Source: Pseudomonas sp. ANT_J12
GTDB taxonomy: Bacteria; Pseudomonadota; Gammaproteobacteria; Pseudomonadales; Pseudomonadaceae
Assembly (NCBI RefSeq): GCF_008370045.1
Contig: NZ_VOBN01000017.1
Coordinates: forward strand, 1-64,000
Length of the DNA stretch: 64,000 nt
Direction of reading: 5' to 3'
The position numbers were made by a program, and so were the translations under genes. The notes under the pieces are model-generated. The model was not told where the DNA came from. It did not search any database and saw only the letters and a program-made list of their open reading frames with translations. Each line of letters opens with the position of its first letter. The stretch's first letter is position 1. This document shows, piece after piece, positions 45,338 through 54,732 of the stretch.

Positions 45338-45360
45338 CGGATTCATCCGCCTGAACAACC

Positions 45361-45392
45361 AAAAACGCCCCGACTGGTTCGGGGCATTTTTG
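45361..45392. terminator. Bidirectional terminator RTX gene/luxR gene
   Basis: AAAAACGCCCCGA, short loop, TCGGGGCATTTTTG. It lies 24 bases after the protease stop and before the LuxR stop, so it serves both converging genes. Confidence 0.85.
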
Positions 45393-45417
45393 TTTTGTTA
45401 GCAAGGCACTTGCGCCG

Positions 45418-48156
45418 CTAAACCAGTAATCCCAATTCCTTCGCCCGAGCGACCGCTTGCGTTCGCCGCTCCACCCCGAGCTTGCTGTTGATATGGCTGG
45501 CGTGGGTCTTCACGGTATGCAGCGAGATAAACAGCTGATCACTGATTTCCTGGTTCGAACAACCTAGGGCAATCAGCCGCAGCACTGCCAACTCACGGGT
45601 GCTGAGGTTTTCCGCACCTGGGGATAACTCCAATGCCGGACGGGAGGAGACGGGGGGCAGTTTTTCCATAAGGTTTTGCGATGCAGCGCTCGGGGCACCG
45701 AGTTGAAGCTGTCCACGCAACCAATCCGGATGCTCGGCCAACAACCCGTCGAACGGTTGCAGCACACCACCGGCCGCGGCTTCCAGTGCCTGGGCCAATG
45801 CCTTGCGTGCCTCGGGCTCGCGCCCGCCCGCCAGCAGCAACGTAATTTTCTGCGTCAGCGCCATCACGCTGAGCATCTGTCGACCCGATTGTTGCCCATG
45901 CTCCAGCAGCGCATTCAATCGCCCTTCCGCCAGCATCGGCTGGCCTTTGATCACGTCCAGCAAAGCTTGCTGCAATTCGATGTGCAGGGGCAGTTGCGGA
46001 TGGAATTCCGGGGGTGCAGCGGCGCGTTCGCCGTTGTAGGTCTGGCCCAGGCGGGCGAGCCAGGCTTCGGCGAGGTCGGTGCGGCCCTGGGCCAGCCAGA
46101 GTTCGCATTTGACCAGAGTGATCATCGCCAGGTAGTAGATCGGCGGGACGTCCCAGATGTGCATCAGCCGTTCGGCTTCGGCCAGTTCGGCGAAGGCCTT
46201 GGCGAACTCGCCGCTGTTGCCCTCGAGCCGGGCGATCACACAGTGGCCGATCAACACGCTGATGTCGCGGCAGGCCCGGGCTTCGCCCAGACCGGCCTGC
46301 AAACGCAGTCGGGCGGCCTGAGGTTGCGAGCGCAGGGCCAGCAGAAAGCCTTCGTACAAGATCAGACGGGCGCGTACCGCATAGAGCCGTTGCGGCGACA
46401 AACCGTGCAGCCGTTGCAGACCCTGGCGGACCTCATCCAGCGAGCGCAGGATCTCCCCGCGCGCCTGCAACACCCGGGCGCGGTCGTAATGGGCCAAGGC
46501 CTCGAACAATGGATTGCCGACCCGTTGCGCCAACTCCAGGGACTCGCGATTCAAACCCCGGGCACGCCACAGGTCGCCATCGGCAATGGCCAGGTTGGAC
46601 AAGGTCGAGAGGCACATCAGGCGCTGGCCATAGCGCTTGGCCGGCAGGCTCTCCAGGGCTTCGGTGCAATAGAGCAGCGTCAGTTCCCGATTGCCGCGCC
46701 CCCGGGCGATGATCCCGCTCAGGGCCAGCCATTGCGCCAGCATGGACTTCTGGGCTGTGGCCGACGGGGCTGGCAGGAAGCGACTCAGGTGATTGGCCAG
46801 TTCCTCGGCGGCATCCAGTTGGCACGCCAGCCCCAGCGCCCAACTGTAGAGCACGATCAACCGAGGCGTGCTGATCAGCAGGCTGTCGGGCAAGTCCATT
46901 TTCCAGCGCAACAGCATGCCGACGTTTTGCTCGGCCAGCAGTTGTTCTTCCGACAGGTTTTGCACCAGGTTCGCCGCGACATCCAGATGCCCGGCACGCA
47001 AGGCCTGCTCCACCGCTTCATCGAGCAAGCCCTGGGCGTTGAACCAGCGGCAGGCGCGCAAATGCAGGCTCGCGGCCGGCACCAAAGCCTGGGTCTTGGG
47101 CCGCGTGCGCAGCAAGTCGGAAAACAGGTGGTGATAGCGATACCAGTGACCATGCTCATCCAGCGGCACCAGAAACACTTGATGGGCCAACAGGAAACCC
47201 AGGATTTCAGCGCTGTCATGGGCCTCGCGCACCGCGTCGCACAGCTCGCTGCAAAAACGCTCCTGGGGCGCTGTGTCATAGAGGAAGGCCTGCACCTCGG
47301 CCGGCAAACAGTCGATGACTTCTTCCAGCAGGTAATCGCGGATCAGCCCTTCCCCGCCATGCAGCGACTGCGGTAACGCGCCATCGCTGCCCGCTTCGGA
47401 GGCCGCCAGCAACCAGAAACGCAGGCCCGCCACCCAGCCTTCACTGCGCTGGATCAGGTTTTCCAGGGCTTCGCCGCGCAACGAACTGCTGTGGCGATCG
47501 AGCAGGGTCAGGGCTTCGTCGTGGGTCAGGCGCAGGTCTTGCTCATGCAGTTCGAGCAATTGCCGCGACAGGCGCAGCCGCGCCAGGTGCCAGTCCGGGC
47601 GCTGGCGGCTGGTGACCATGACCAGCAGGCCATCGGGCAGGTGATTGAGGAAGAATTGCAGACAGCGATCGAGTACCGGGCCCTGGGCCAGGTGATAGTC
47701 ATCCAGCACCAGCAACAGGGGCGTGATCGGCGACAGGTGCACGGCCAGCTCATCGAGCAAACCGTCCAGCCACTCCTCGAACGCAAAGGGTTGATGGCGC
47801 TGGCGCATTTTCAGCAGCCCGAGCGCCTTGCTGCCCAACTGCGGAAAGTAATCCTGGAGGCCTTCGAGCAGGCGCTCGAGGAAACGTCCCGGATCGTTGT
47901 CCCGCGGGCTCAGCCCCAGCCACAGGCTTTGCCAGTGCGCCGGCAAGCCCTGACAGAACTCCACCGCCAACGAACTCTTGCCAAACCCGGCCGGGGCACT
48001 GACCAACAACAATCGACCACCGAGCCCGGCACTCAGGCGCTCGCACAAGCGCGGCCGCAGCACATGGCCATCCGGCAGCGGCGGTCGGAAGAAACGCCCG
48101 TCCAGTGCCGCGACGGCAACGCTTGCAGGACCCGGAAGTGGGGACAGATCAGTCAT
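45418..48156 (-). CDS. MalT-like LuxR-family transcriptional regulator
   Basis: A 912-residue LAL/MalT-type activator. The N-terminal NTPase has Walker A APAGFGKSS (54-62) and Walker B LLLVLDDYHLA. A winged-helix and long TPR-like helical region follows, and the C-terminal LuxR helix-turn-helix reads LSTRELAVLRLIALGCSNQEISDQLFISLHTVKTHASHINSKL (about 848-905). It lies downstream of the DUF1302/DUF1329 pair, separated by a REP element, and probably activates that pair in response to a ligand plus ATP, as in MalT. The ligand is not known to me. Confidence 0.92.
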   Translation of the reverse strand: MTDLSPLPGPASVAVAALDGRFFRPPLPDGHVLRPRLCERLSAGLGGRLLLVSAPAGFGKSSLAVEFCQGLPAHWQSLWLGLSPRDNDPGRFLERLLEGLQDYFPQLGSKALGLLKMRQRHQPFAFEEWLDGLLDELAVHLSPITPLLLVLDDYHLAQGPVLDRCLQFFLNHLPDGLLVMVTSRQRPDWHLARLRLSRQLLELHEQDLRLTHDEALTLLDRHSSSLRGEALENLIQRSEGWVAGLRFWLLAASEAGSDGALPQSLHGGEGLIRDYLLEEVIDCLPAEVQAFLYDTAPQERFCSELCDAVREAHDSAEILGFLLAHQVFLVPLDEHGHWYRYHHLFSDLLRTRPKTQALVPAASLHLRACRWFNAQGLLDEAVEQALRAGHLDVAANLVQNLSEEQLLAEQNVGMLLRWKMDLPDSLLISTPRLIVLYSWALGLACQLDAAEELANHLSRFLPAPSATAQKSMLAQWLALSGIIARGRGNRELTLLYCTEALESLPAKRYGQRLMCLSTLSNLAIADGDLWRARGLNRESLELAQRVGNPLFEALAHYDRARVLQARGEILRSLDEVRQGLQRLHGLSPQRLYAVRARLILYEGFLLALRSQPQAARLRLQAGLGEARACRDISVLIGHCVIARLEGNSGEFAKAFAELAEAERLMHIWDVPPIYYLAMITLVKCELWLAQGRTDLAEAWLARLGQTYNGERAAAPPEFHPQLPLHIELQQALLDVIKGQPMLAEGRLNALLEHGQQSGRQMLSVMALTQKITLLLAGGREPEARKALAQALEAAAGGVLQPFDGLLAEHPDWLRGQLQLGAPSAASQNLMEKLPPVSSRPALELSPGAENLSTRELAVLRLIALGCSNQEISDQLFISLHTVKTHASHINSKLGVERRTQAVARAKELGLLV

Positions 48157-48263
48157 GGCCGGCTCTTGTTTGAAATGCTGTTGGCGGCGTTACAGATGTC
48201 CGCAGACTAGCGGTAAACGAAGAGGTATTGAAGGTAGCTGCTACAAATGGCTACAAAAAGACC

Positions 48264-48360
48264 GTAGGAGTGAGGCTTGCCCGCGAATGGATTGACGCGG
48301 TTGTATCGGGAATCATGCGGTGTTGGTACGAACGCCATCGCGAGCAAGCTTTGCTCCTAC
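48264..48360. repeat. REP pair (GTAGGAGC class)
   Basis: GTAGGAG...GCTTGCCCGCGAATGG at 48264 and its inverted partner CGCCATCGCGAGCAAGCTTTGCTCCTAC ending 48360 in divided form; the first arm is a diverged copy. It lies upstream of the luxR gene and downstream of DUF1329, in a co-directional gap. Confidence 0.75.
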
Positions 48361-48380
48361 GGGGGCGTGGTGGGTCAGGC

Positions 48381-48414
48381 AAAAAAAACGCCCCGAACCA
48401 GTCGGGGCGTTTTT
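48381..48414 (-). terminator. Terminator of the DUF1302-DUF1329 pair
   Basis: Minus strand: AAAAACGCCCCGA, CTGGT loop, TCGGGGCGTTTTTTTT. It lies 29 bases after the DUF1329 stop. The luxR gene beyond it therefore needs its own promoter or read-through. Confidence 0.85.
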
Positions 48415-48442
48415 CGAGGATGCGGCCTCTGTCTACAGCGTG

Positions 48443-49807
48443 TTAGCGAACACCATCCTGACGCAGTGCAGCCGGGGTGAAATCGCTGGTGGTGGCGGTG
48501 AAGCCGAAGTCATACGCCGACTTCTCTTCGTTCTTCATGCCCAGGGCCAGGTAGCGACCCGATTGCAGGTCATACAGGGTTTCCAGGGCGTACCACGGCA
48601 CTTGCTTGTCGTAGTAGTTCTCGGCGTGGGCTTCTGCCACGCGCCACAGCTGATTGCGACCGTCGTAATGGTCGATCACCGCTGCCTGCCAGGTGTCTTC
48701 GTCGATGTAGAAGTCACGTTTGGCATAGATGTGGCGCTGACCTTCCTTCAGGGTCGCGACCACATGCCAGACCCGGCGCAGCTCGTAACGAGCCAGGTCC
48801 TGGTTGATGTGGCCGGCCTTGATGATGTCGGTGTATTTCAGCTTCGGATCGTCGAGCTTGTAGCTGTCGGAGGCGATGTACATCTCTTTCTTGCCTTCGA
48901 GTTTCCAGTCGTAGCGATCCGGCGCACCGTTGTACATGTCCAGGTTGTCGGAGGTACGCAGGCCATCGGCGGCGGTACCCGGCCCGTCATAGGACACTTG
49001 CGGGGCGCGCCGCACACGACGCTGACCGGCGTTGTAGACCCACGCCGAACGCGGTTCCTTCACCTGGTCGAGGGTTTCGTGCACCAGCAGCACACCACCG
49101 GCCAGACGTGCCGGCGCAGTCACTTTCTGCTTGAAGTAGAACAGGATGTTGCCTGGGTTTTTCGGGTCGTAGTCCTTCATCTTGTCGCGGAACACGAACT
49201 GATCCTGGAAGTACACCAGGCTGAACGAGCCGTTCGGTTGCGGCGTGGCCTGGGTCACCAGACGGGTCACGCTGCCGCCGCGATAGCGAGTGATATGGTT
49301 CCAGATGACTTCGACGCCGCTTTTTGGAATCGGGAACGGCACGGCGGTTTCGAAGTTTTCCAGGCCATTGCCGCCGGACACCAGGTTGGTGTTGGTGGCG
49401 TTTTTCTTGATGGCGGCGAACACGTCATCCGGCACGGTAGCGCCGCGATGGGACGGGTAGACCGGCATCTTGAAGGTTTCCGGGTAGCGCTTGAACATCG
49501 CGTACTGGCCCGGGGCAAGCTTCTCTTTGTATTGGTCGACGTTCTGCGCAGTGATGGTGAACAGCGGTTTTTCACTGGCGTACGGGTCGGACAGGAAGCC
49601 CTTGCTGTCAACGCTGCCGGCATTCTTTGCCAGGGGTTTCCAGGCTGGAATGGAACCGTCGGCATTACCCGCCATTTCGGCGCCCATCGGCGTCAGGCTC
49701 TTGCCCAGTTTGTCCGCTTCTGCGGCAGGCACCGCGGCCATGACACTTGTCGCCAGCAGCGAAAGCCCCAGAACACCGGCGTGGAACAGACTCTTTGTTA
49801 TTTTCAT
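48443..49807 (-). CDS. DUF1329 periplasmic/outer-membrane protein
   Basis: A 454-residue protein with a signal peptide (MKITKSLFHAGVLGLSLLATSVMA, cut near 24) and a DUF1329 domain, a family with a LolA/LolB-like fold thought to carry hydrophobic molecules. It lies 28 bases after the DUF1302 gene and shares its operon. I do not know the reaction or cargo. From memory, unverified, fitness work in P. putida has linked orthologues of this pair to use of fatty acids, alcohols or esters. Confidence 0.9.
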   Translation of the reverse strand: MKITKSLFHAGVLGLSLLATSVMAAVPAAEADKLGKSLTPMGAEMAGNADGSIPAWKPLAKNAGSVDSKGFLSDPYASEKPLFTITAQNVDQYKEKLAPGQYAMFKRYPETFKMPVYPSHRGATVPDDVFAAIKKNATNTNLVSGGNGLENFETAVPFPIPKSGVEVIWNHITRYRGGSVTRLVTQATPQPNGSFSLVYFQDQFVFRDKMKDYDPKNPGNILFYFKQKVTAPARLAGGVLLVHETLDQVKEPRSAWVYNAGQRRVRRAPQVSYDGPGTAADGLRTSDNLDMYNGAPDRYDWKLEGKKEMYIASDSYKLDDPKLKYTDIIKAGHINQDLARYELRRVWHVVATLKEGQRHIYAKRDFYIDEDTWQAAVIDHYDGRNQLWRVAEAHAENYYDKQVPWYALETLYDLQSGRYLALGMKNEEKSAYDFGFTATTSDFTPAALRQDGVR

Positions 49808-49835
49808 AGGTGTGTTCGTCCTGAAAAAGCAGTGC

Positions 49836-51725
49836 TTAGAAGTTCACGCCGAAGCTGAGCGCGACGAAGTCACGGTCATCCACGGTGGTGTACTTGCCAT
49901 CAAAGAAATTGGTGTAGGCCAGGCTTGCGGTGTAGGTGTTCTGGTATTCGGCATCGACACCCAGGCTGACCGCTTTGCGACCTTCCTCGAAGTTGCCGCC
50001 AGGGCCAGGCGAGTAACCGCTGACGTCATGGGACCAGGCCACGTTCGGCTTGAGGTTCACCCCGGCAAACACGTCGTTGTATTCCCAGATGGCACGACCG
50101 CGGTAGCCCCACGAGGTGGCCGTGGTGAAGCCTCCGTTGGTGCAATTGCGGCTGCGGTTGTTCTGTGGCGAACCCGGGCCGGCGCCGTTGATGGTGCTGG
50201 CGTTGAGGATGTTGGCGCAGGTATCGGTGCCGCCGGTGGCGGGCAATTCACCCGGACCGTAGACCGGATCACGGCCGTAGCGGACATCGGACGTGCTTTC
50301 CAGGCCGCCGACGTGGGTCACGCCCACTTCGCCCACCAGGGTCAGACGGCTGGCGCCCATGACCTGGTCAAAGAAGTGCGTCAGGGTGGTCTGGAACTGG
50401 GTGATTTCCTTGCGGCGATAACCGTGCAGGTCCTGACCCGGTACGCCGGTCAGCAGGGACGCGTTGGACAACGCGCCACCGATAGGACGGACGCCGGCGA
50501 ACAGGATGTCGGTGGAGTTCAGTTGCACCGGTGCGTTCGGACGGTAGCTCAGTTCACCACTCCACGCCGTACCGGTAGGCAGGGTGGTGGAGAAGCTCAA
50601 ACCGTACAGGCGGATGTCTTCCGGGTATTCGACGAAGTATTCCGAATTGCCTGCCACCAGCAGCGGTGCGAGTGCGGCGAACGGTCCTGGCAGCGCCCGT
50701 GCAGTGTTGTAGACCGACTGCGGGGCACCGGTGGCGCTGAAGATCGGCGCACGGCTGTGGTAGTTCATGAAGTAGGCACCGAACTCGGTGTCCAGCGGGT
50801 CGAACATGTACTTCAGGGACGCGCCCCACTGGCCGCTGTCACGGGCGTCACGATCGCCACCGCGCTTGACCAGCACACCTTCTTCGTTGACGTCCACGCC
50901 ATTGGCGGCCAATGGGCCCAACGCGACGGCTGGGATCTGCGAACGCTTGTTCAGCACGCGCAGGTTGCTGTCGCAACCGTCGGCAATGATGTCTGCCTGA
51001 GAGAAGAATGTGCCGCAGTTATCGACGACGGTCTGGTCCCACTCGAGCTGGTAGAACGCTTCGGCCGACAGGCTATCGGTCAGGCTCTGGGACACGTAGA
51101 ACATGTTGACCGGAATCAGGCCTTCCTTGATCTCGGCGCCCGGACGACGGAACGCAGACACGTCGATCGGGTTGATCGAGTTGATGCCGCCGCCGATGAA
51201 GGTACTTTCACCCCAGCTCACGACCTGCTTGCCCAGACGCACGGAGCCCGGCTGATCGGCAATGGAGTAGTTGTGGTAGACGAAGGCGTCGAGGATCTGC
51301 CCACCGGCGGACTTGGCGCCTTCCTTGCGGTTGTTGTCGCTGATGTCCTTGAACTCGCGACTTTCGTCTTTCAGTTCAAAGTCGTACCAGTACTTGCCGC
51401 GGACGAAGACCCCGGTGTCGCCGTATTTCAATTCGAGGTCGTGGATGCCCTTGAAGATTTTCGAGAAGGTTTCCCCGCTCTTGAAGTTTGCGTGACCGTC
51501 ATCGGACGTCTGGGACAGGCCATGGCCGCCGTTGTTGACGCCGATAAGGTTCTTGTTGGGACTCTGAGTAGACCAACTGGCACCGATCGACAGGGATGAG
51601 TCGAACTGACCTTCGATTTCACCGACGTTGAAACTGACGCCGAATGCAGGCCCGGCGAGCGAAGAGGCGATACTGACCGCCAGGGGCAGTTTCGCCCGGC
51701 GCCAGAACTGGTTTACTGATGTCAT
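49836..51725 (-). CDS. DUF1302 outer-membrane beta-barrel protein
   Basis: A 629-residue protein starting MTSVNQFWRRAKLPLAVSIASSLAGPAFG, a signal peptide cut near 29-30, with GGAG upstream. The family has alternating beta-strand patterns with Trp/Tyr/Phe girdles (for example RLGKQVVSWGESTFIGGGINSINPIDVSAFRRPGAEIKEG) and the C-terminal aromatic residue (…FVALSFGVNF) that marks outer-membrane barrels. It is probably a channel for a hydrophobic substrate, acting with DUF1329. First gene of the pair. Confidence 0.9.
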   Translation of the reverse strand: MTSVNQFWRRAKLPLAVSIASSLAGPAFGVSFNVGEIEGQFDSSLSIGASWSTQSPNKNLIGVNNGGHGLSQTSDDGHANFKSGETFSKIFKGIHDLELKYGDTGVFVRGKYWYDFELKDESREFKDISDNNRKEGAKSAGGQILDAFVYHNYSIADQPGSVRLGKQVVSWGESTFIGGGINSINPIDVSAFRRPGAEIKEGLIPVNMFYVSQSLTDSLSAEAFYQLEWDQTVVDNCGTFFSQADIIADGCDSNLRVLNKRSQIPAVALGPLAANGVDVNEEGVLVKRGGDRDARDSGQWGASLKYMFDPLDTEFGAYFMNYHSRAPIFSATGAPQSVYNTARALPGPFAALAPLLVAGNSEYFVEYPEDIRLYGLSFSTTLPTGTAWSGELSYRPNAPVQLNSTDILFAGVRPIGGALSNASLLTGVPGQDLHGYRRKEITQFQTTLTHFFDQVMGASRLTLVGEVGVTHVGGLESTSDVRYGRDPVYGPGELPATGGTDTCANILNASTINGAGPGSPQNNRSRNCTNGGFTTATSWGYRGRAIWEYNDVFAGVNLKPNVAWSHDVSGYSPGPGGNFEEGRKAVSLGVDAEYQNTYTASLAYTNFFDGKYTTVDDRDFVALSFGVNF

Positions 51726-51872
51726 CGACGCTACTCCATGTGCATTATTGTTATGGCAGTGAGTACTTTTAAAAACGTTGTGGATGACCGAGAGCCAAGG
51801 CGTCCCGAATTCAATCCCAATGTGCATCGCCCCGTTTGTGCGTGTGCTCCGTTCTTAAAAATCCTTGAGCGG

Positions 51873-51897
51873 ACTATAGCCAGCAGGTAGTACTGCT
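51873..51897 (-). promoter_or_regulatory. Putative activator-dependent promoter of the DUF1302-DUF1329 pair
   Basis: On minus a -10-like TATAGT (51873-51878) lacks a good -35. A dyad AGCAG-N6-CTGCT (51882-51897) overlaps where the -35 would be. A weak -35 with a dyad in its place suggests control by an activator; the neighbouring LuxR protein is the natural candidate. Spacing and sequence are seen, the binding is inferred. Confidence 0.4.
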
Positions 51898-51899
51898 TG

Positions 51900-52071
51900 A
51901 TCCCTCTAAAGTGTGATTTGCAGCTGCCGGCCACTCTGGAACAGTCCTTTCGCCAGTCCGACACATGTCGGCACGGCAAGGATGGCTGAAAATTCGGATT
52001 TCACAAGCCAAGCGCTTGCTTGGTGGGGCTGGCGTGCCCTTTCGGGCACGCCAGGGGAGGTCAGAACACGC
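51900..52071. other. Gap between acyl-CoA ligase and DUF1302 promoter, with an 11-pair hairpin
   Basis: Apart from the putative promoter, the 346-base gap holds a perfect hairpin CTGGCGTGCCC-TTTC-GGGCACGCCAG (52029-52054) after the ligase stop, without a T-run on the minus strand. It is probably a transcript-end or stabilising stem. I see no gene; a 93-codon frame across it has no support. Confidence 0.55.
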
Positions 52072-53754
52072 TCAAAGCGTCGAGAGGAAGGTGCTGTTGT
52101 TGGCCTGCCATTCGGTGATGTCGAGGCGGATGCGCTTCTTGTCGAGCTTGCCGACGCTGGTCTTGGGAATTTCAGTAACAAGGGCAATCTGGCTCGGGAT
52201 GGCCCACTTGCTCAGATGCCCCAGCTCGACGAACGGCTTGAGGTGCTCCTTGAGTTCACGAGCCCCGATCTCATGCCCTTCGCGGATCACCAGCAGCGCA
52301 AACGGCCGCTCGCCCCACTGCGGATCGGCAATCCCCACCACTGCTACTTCACGTACCGCTACGTGACGGCTGATCAGGTCTTCGAGGTCCAGGGACGAGA
52401 TCCACTCGCCGCCGGTCTTGATCACATCCTTGATCCGGTCGCGAATGTCGATCACGCCCATGCTGTCCAGGGTCGCCACGTCGCCGGTGTGCAGCCAGCC
52501 GCCGGCCCAGAGCTCGGCGCCCTTCTGTGGTTCGTTGAAATAACCTTCGGTGAGCCACGGCGCGCGCAGCACCAGTTCGCCCTGGGTCTCGCCATCGGCG
52601 GGCAGGAAGTTGCCCTCGGTGTCGACGATCGCCGCTTCCACCAATGGCCCCGGCACGCCGGCCTTGATCCGATAGGTCGTGCGTTCGTCTTCGGTGCCGG
52701 CCATCAATTCGTCATTGAGGTGCGCGCAGGACACCAGCGGCCCGGTTTCCGACATGCCATAAGCAGCGGTCAATTGAATGCCCTTGGCCTTGGCGGCTTC
52801 GTACAGCGTACGGTTGAGCGCGCTGCCGCCGATGACGATTTTCCAGCCACCGAAATCAGTGTCTTGGGCGCCTTTGGCGTTGAGGACCATTTGCAGGATG
52901 GTCGGCACGCAGTGAGAGAAGGTGACTTTCTCTTTGCGCCACAACTCCACCAGGTATTCCGGGTCGTAGCGGCCGGGATAAACCTGCTTCAGCCCGAGCA
53001 TCGTCGCCACATACGGCAAGCCCCAGGCGTGCACATGGAACATCGGCGTGATCGGCATATAGACGTCGTTGGTGCCCAGCAGCCGCACGCTGTCGATAGC
53101 GCCCATGATGGTCGACACGCCCATGGTGTGCAGCACCAGTTGCCGATGGGTGAAGTACACACCTTTGGGATTGCCGGTGGTGCCGGTGGTGTAGAAGGTG
53201 GTCGCGACCGAGTTTTCGTCGAAATCCTGGAAGTCGTACTGGGTGCTCGCAGCGGCCAGCAGTTGCTCGTATTCGCCGACAAGGTTCGGCAAATCGGCGG
53301 TTTTTTCTGGCAAGTCGGTCAGCAGCAGGGTTTTCTCAACCGTGGTCAGGTGCCCGGCGATGGCCTGGTACAGCCCCACAAACTCACTGTTGACCAGCAC
53401 GAAGCGGTCCTCGGCGTGGTTCATGGTGTAGAGGATCTGTTCCGGCGACAGGCGCACGTTGATGGTGTGGATCACGGCGCCAATCATCGGGATGGCGAAC
53501 ATGCATTCCAGGTACCGATGACTGTCCCAGTCCATCACCGCCACGGTGTCCCCGGCCTTGACCCCGGCCGCCGTCAACACATTGGCCAGCCGTGCGACCC
53601 GTTCGATCAGGGTCGGATAGCTGTAGCGCAGCTGGTCGCGGTAAATGATCTCGCGGGTTTTCTCGTAACGAGCGCCGGACATCAGCAGTCGTTTGATCAG
53701 CAACGGATACTGGTAGGCGCCTTCGGCGGGCGGGATAACGCGAGTCTGCAACAT
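52072..53754 (-). CDS. Fatty-acid--CoA ligase (acyl-CoA synthetase, AMP-binding)
   Basis: A 560-residue AMP-forming ligase that activates a carboxylic acid to acyl-CoA. The P-loop is TFYTTGTTGNPKGV (about 188-201), the adenine-site motif AAYGMSETGP is near 330, and the C-terminal hinge and Lys motif are GEWISSLDLEDLI and KTSVGKLDKKRI. It is of the medium-chain AlkK type. It lies upstream of the DUF1302-DUF1329 genes on the same strand, which fits handling of an imported lipid or alcohol-derived acid. Confidence 0.92.
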   Translation of the reverse strand: MLQTRVIPPAEGAYQYPLLIKRLLMSGARYEKTREIIYRDQLRYSYPTLIERVARLANVLTAAGVKAGDTVAVMDWDSHRYLECMFAIPMIGAVIHTINVRLSPEQILYTMNHAEDRFVLVNSEFVGLYQAIAGHLTTVEKTLLLTDLPEKTADLPNLVGEYEQLLAAASTQYDFQDFDENSVATTFYTTGTTGNPKGVYFTHRQLVLHTMGVSTIMGAIDSVRLLGTNDVYMPITPMFHVHAWGLPYVATMLGLKQVYPGRYDPEYLVELWRKEKVTFSHCVPTILQMVLNAKGAQDTDFGGWKIVIGGSALNRTLYEAAKAKGIQLTAAYGMSETGPLVSCAHLNDELMAGTEDERTTYRIKAGVPGPLVEAAIVDTEGNFLPADGETQGELVLRAPWLTEGYFNEPQKGAELWAGGWLHTGDVATLDSMGVIDIRDRIKDVIKTGGEWISSLDLEDLISRHVAVREVAVVGIADPQWGERPFALLVIREGHEIGARELKEHLKPFVELGHLSKWAIPSQIALVTEIPKTSVGKLDKKRIRLDITEWQANNSTFLSTL

Positions 53755-53898
53755 AAGAATCCCTTTTCTGACTACACGGTCTTGGCTTGGAAGATAAGCA
53801 CTCTAGAGCCCTTATACGCCAACCAAATCAGCCAAAGGTATGATTTGCAGAACCGTACAAATGCTAGCTTTGCGCCAGCATTTGGGATCCGCGTTTGA

Positions 53899-54528
53899 TC
53901 AGTGCATCTCGGTGAACGCGAGTTTCACGCCGATGGCGATCAGCACCGCGCCCATGGTCCGGTCGAACCAGTGGCCCATGCGGGCGAAACCGGCGCGTAC
54001 CCGTTGTTGGCTGAATAACCTGGCCACCAGGCAGAACCACAACGCCGTGGCGAACGCGAGGTAGATCCCGTAGCTGGCCTGCACGACCAGTGGCGTGTGC
54101 GGGTTGATCACCACGGTGAACAGCGACAGGAAGAACAGCGTGGCCTTGGGGTTCAGGCCATTGGTGACGAAGCCCGAAGTAAACGCGCCACGGGCGGTAC
54201 GCTCGCCGACTTCCTTGTGCAGGTCGTCCGACACCGGTTTGGCCGGTTGTGCTCGCAGCGCCTTGAAGCCGATGTACAACAAGTAGGCAGCCGCCGCCCA
54301 TTTCAAGGCGTTGAACAGCACAATCGACTGGGACACGATCAGGCCGATGCCGAGCAGCGAGTAACCGACGTGCAGGAAAATCGCCGTGCCCACACCCAGC
54401 GCGGTCCAGGTCCCGGCGCGGCGACCGTGGGTCACGCTCTCACGCACCACCACGGCAAAGTCCGGGCCGGGACTGGCGACGGCCAGCAGGTGAATCAGGA
54501 CGACGGTCAAGAATTCTGTCCAGTACAT
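53899..54528 (-). CDS. LysE/RhtB-family amino-acid exporter
   Basis: A 209-residue membrane protein with six predicted hydrophobic segments. The family signature lies in VASPGPDFAVVVRESVTHGRRAG, with GFVTNGLNPKATLFFLSLF in the fourth-fifth region. Start MYWTEFLTV, with GGAGCCCCCC upstream; a much longer open frame only reflects the upstream REP DNA. Substrate (homoserine, lysine or similar) unknown. Confidence 0.93.
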   Translation of the reverse strand: MYWTEFLTVVLIHLLAVASPGPDFAVVVRESVTHGRRAGTWTALGVGTAIFLHVGYSLLGIGLIVSQSIVLFNALKWAAAAYLLYIGFKALRAQPAKPVSDDLHKEVGERTARGAFTSGFVTNGLNPKATLFFLSLFTVVINPHTPLVVQASYGIYLAFATALWFCLVARLFSQQRVRAGFARMGHWFDRTMGAVLIAIGVKLAFTEMH

Positions 54529-54598
54529 GGGGGGCTCCTTGGGGAAACTTGGTCGAAAAATAGCGCGAGCAAACTCAATTTCTATGGCTTGCATCACA

Positions 54599-54732
54599 CC
54601 TGTGGCGAGGGAGCTTGCTCCCGTTCGGCTGCGAAGCAGTCGTAAAACCGGAAAACGCGGTCCGCCTGATAAAACTCGGCTGCCTGGGTTGGGGCTGCGC
54701 AGCCCAGCGGGAGCAAGCTCCCTCGCCACAGG
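54599..54732. repeat. BIME-like inverted REP pair in a divergent gap
   Basis: Arms CCTGTGGCGAGGGAGCTTGC...CCCG at 54599-54623 and the complement at 54708-54732, with secondary palindromes (GGCTGCGAAGCAGTC, GGGGCTGCGCAGCCC) between. It fills most of the 311-base gap between the LysE-type gene and the divergent dehydrogenase gene. No other element is apparent in that gap. Confidence 0.85.

Noticed and set aside
45676..47376. 566-codon plus-strand frame opposite the MalT-like regulator
   Set aside because: The minus-strand protein has complete Walker and LuxR motifs; the plus frame is Gln-rich shadow.
51906..52187. 93-codon frame across the ligase end and the gap before DUF1302
   Set aside because: It crosses the ligase stop region and a hairpin, and matches nothing known.
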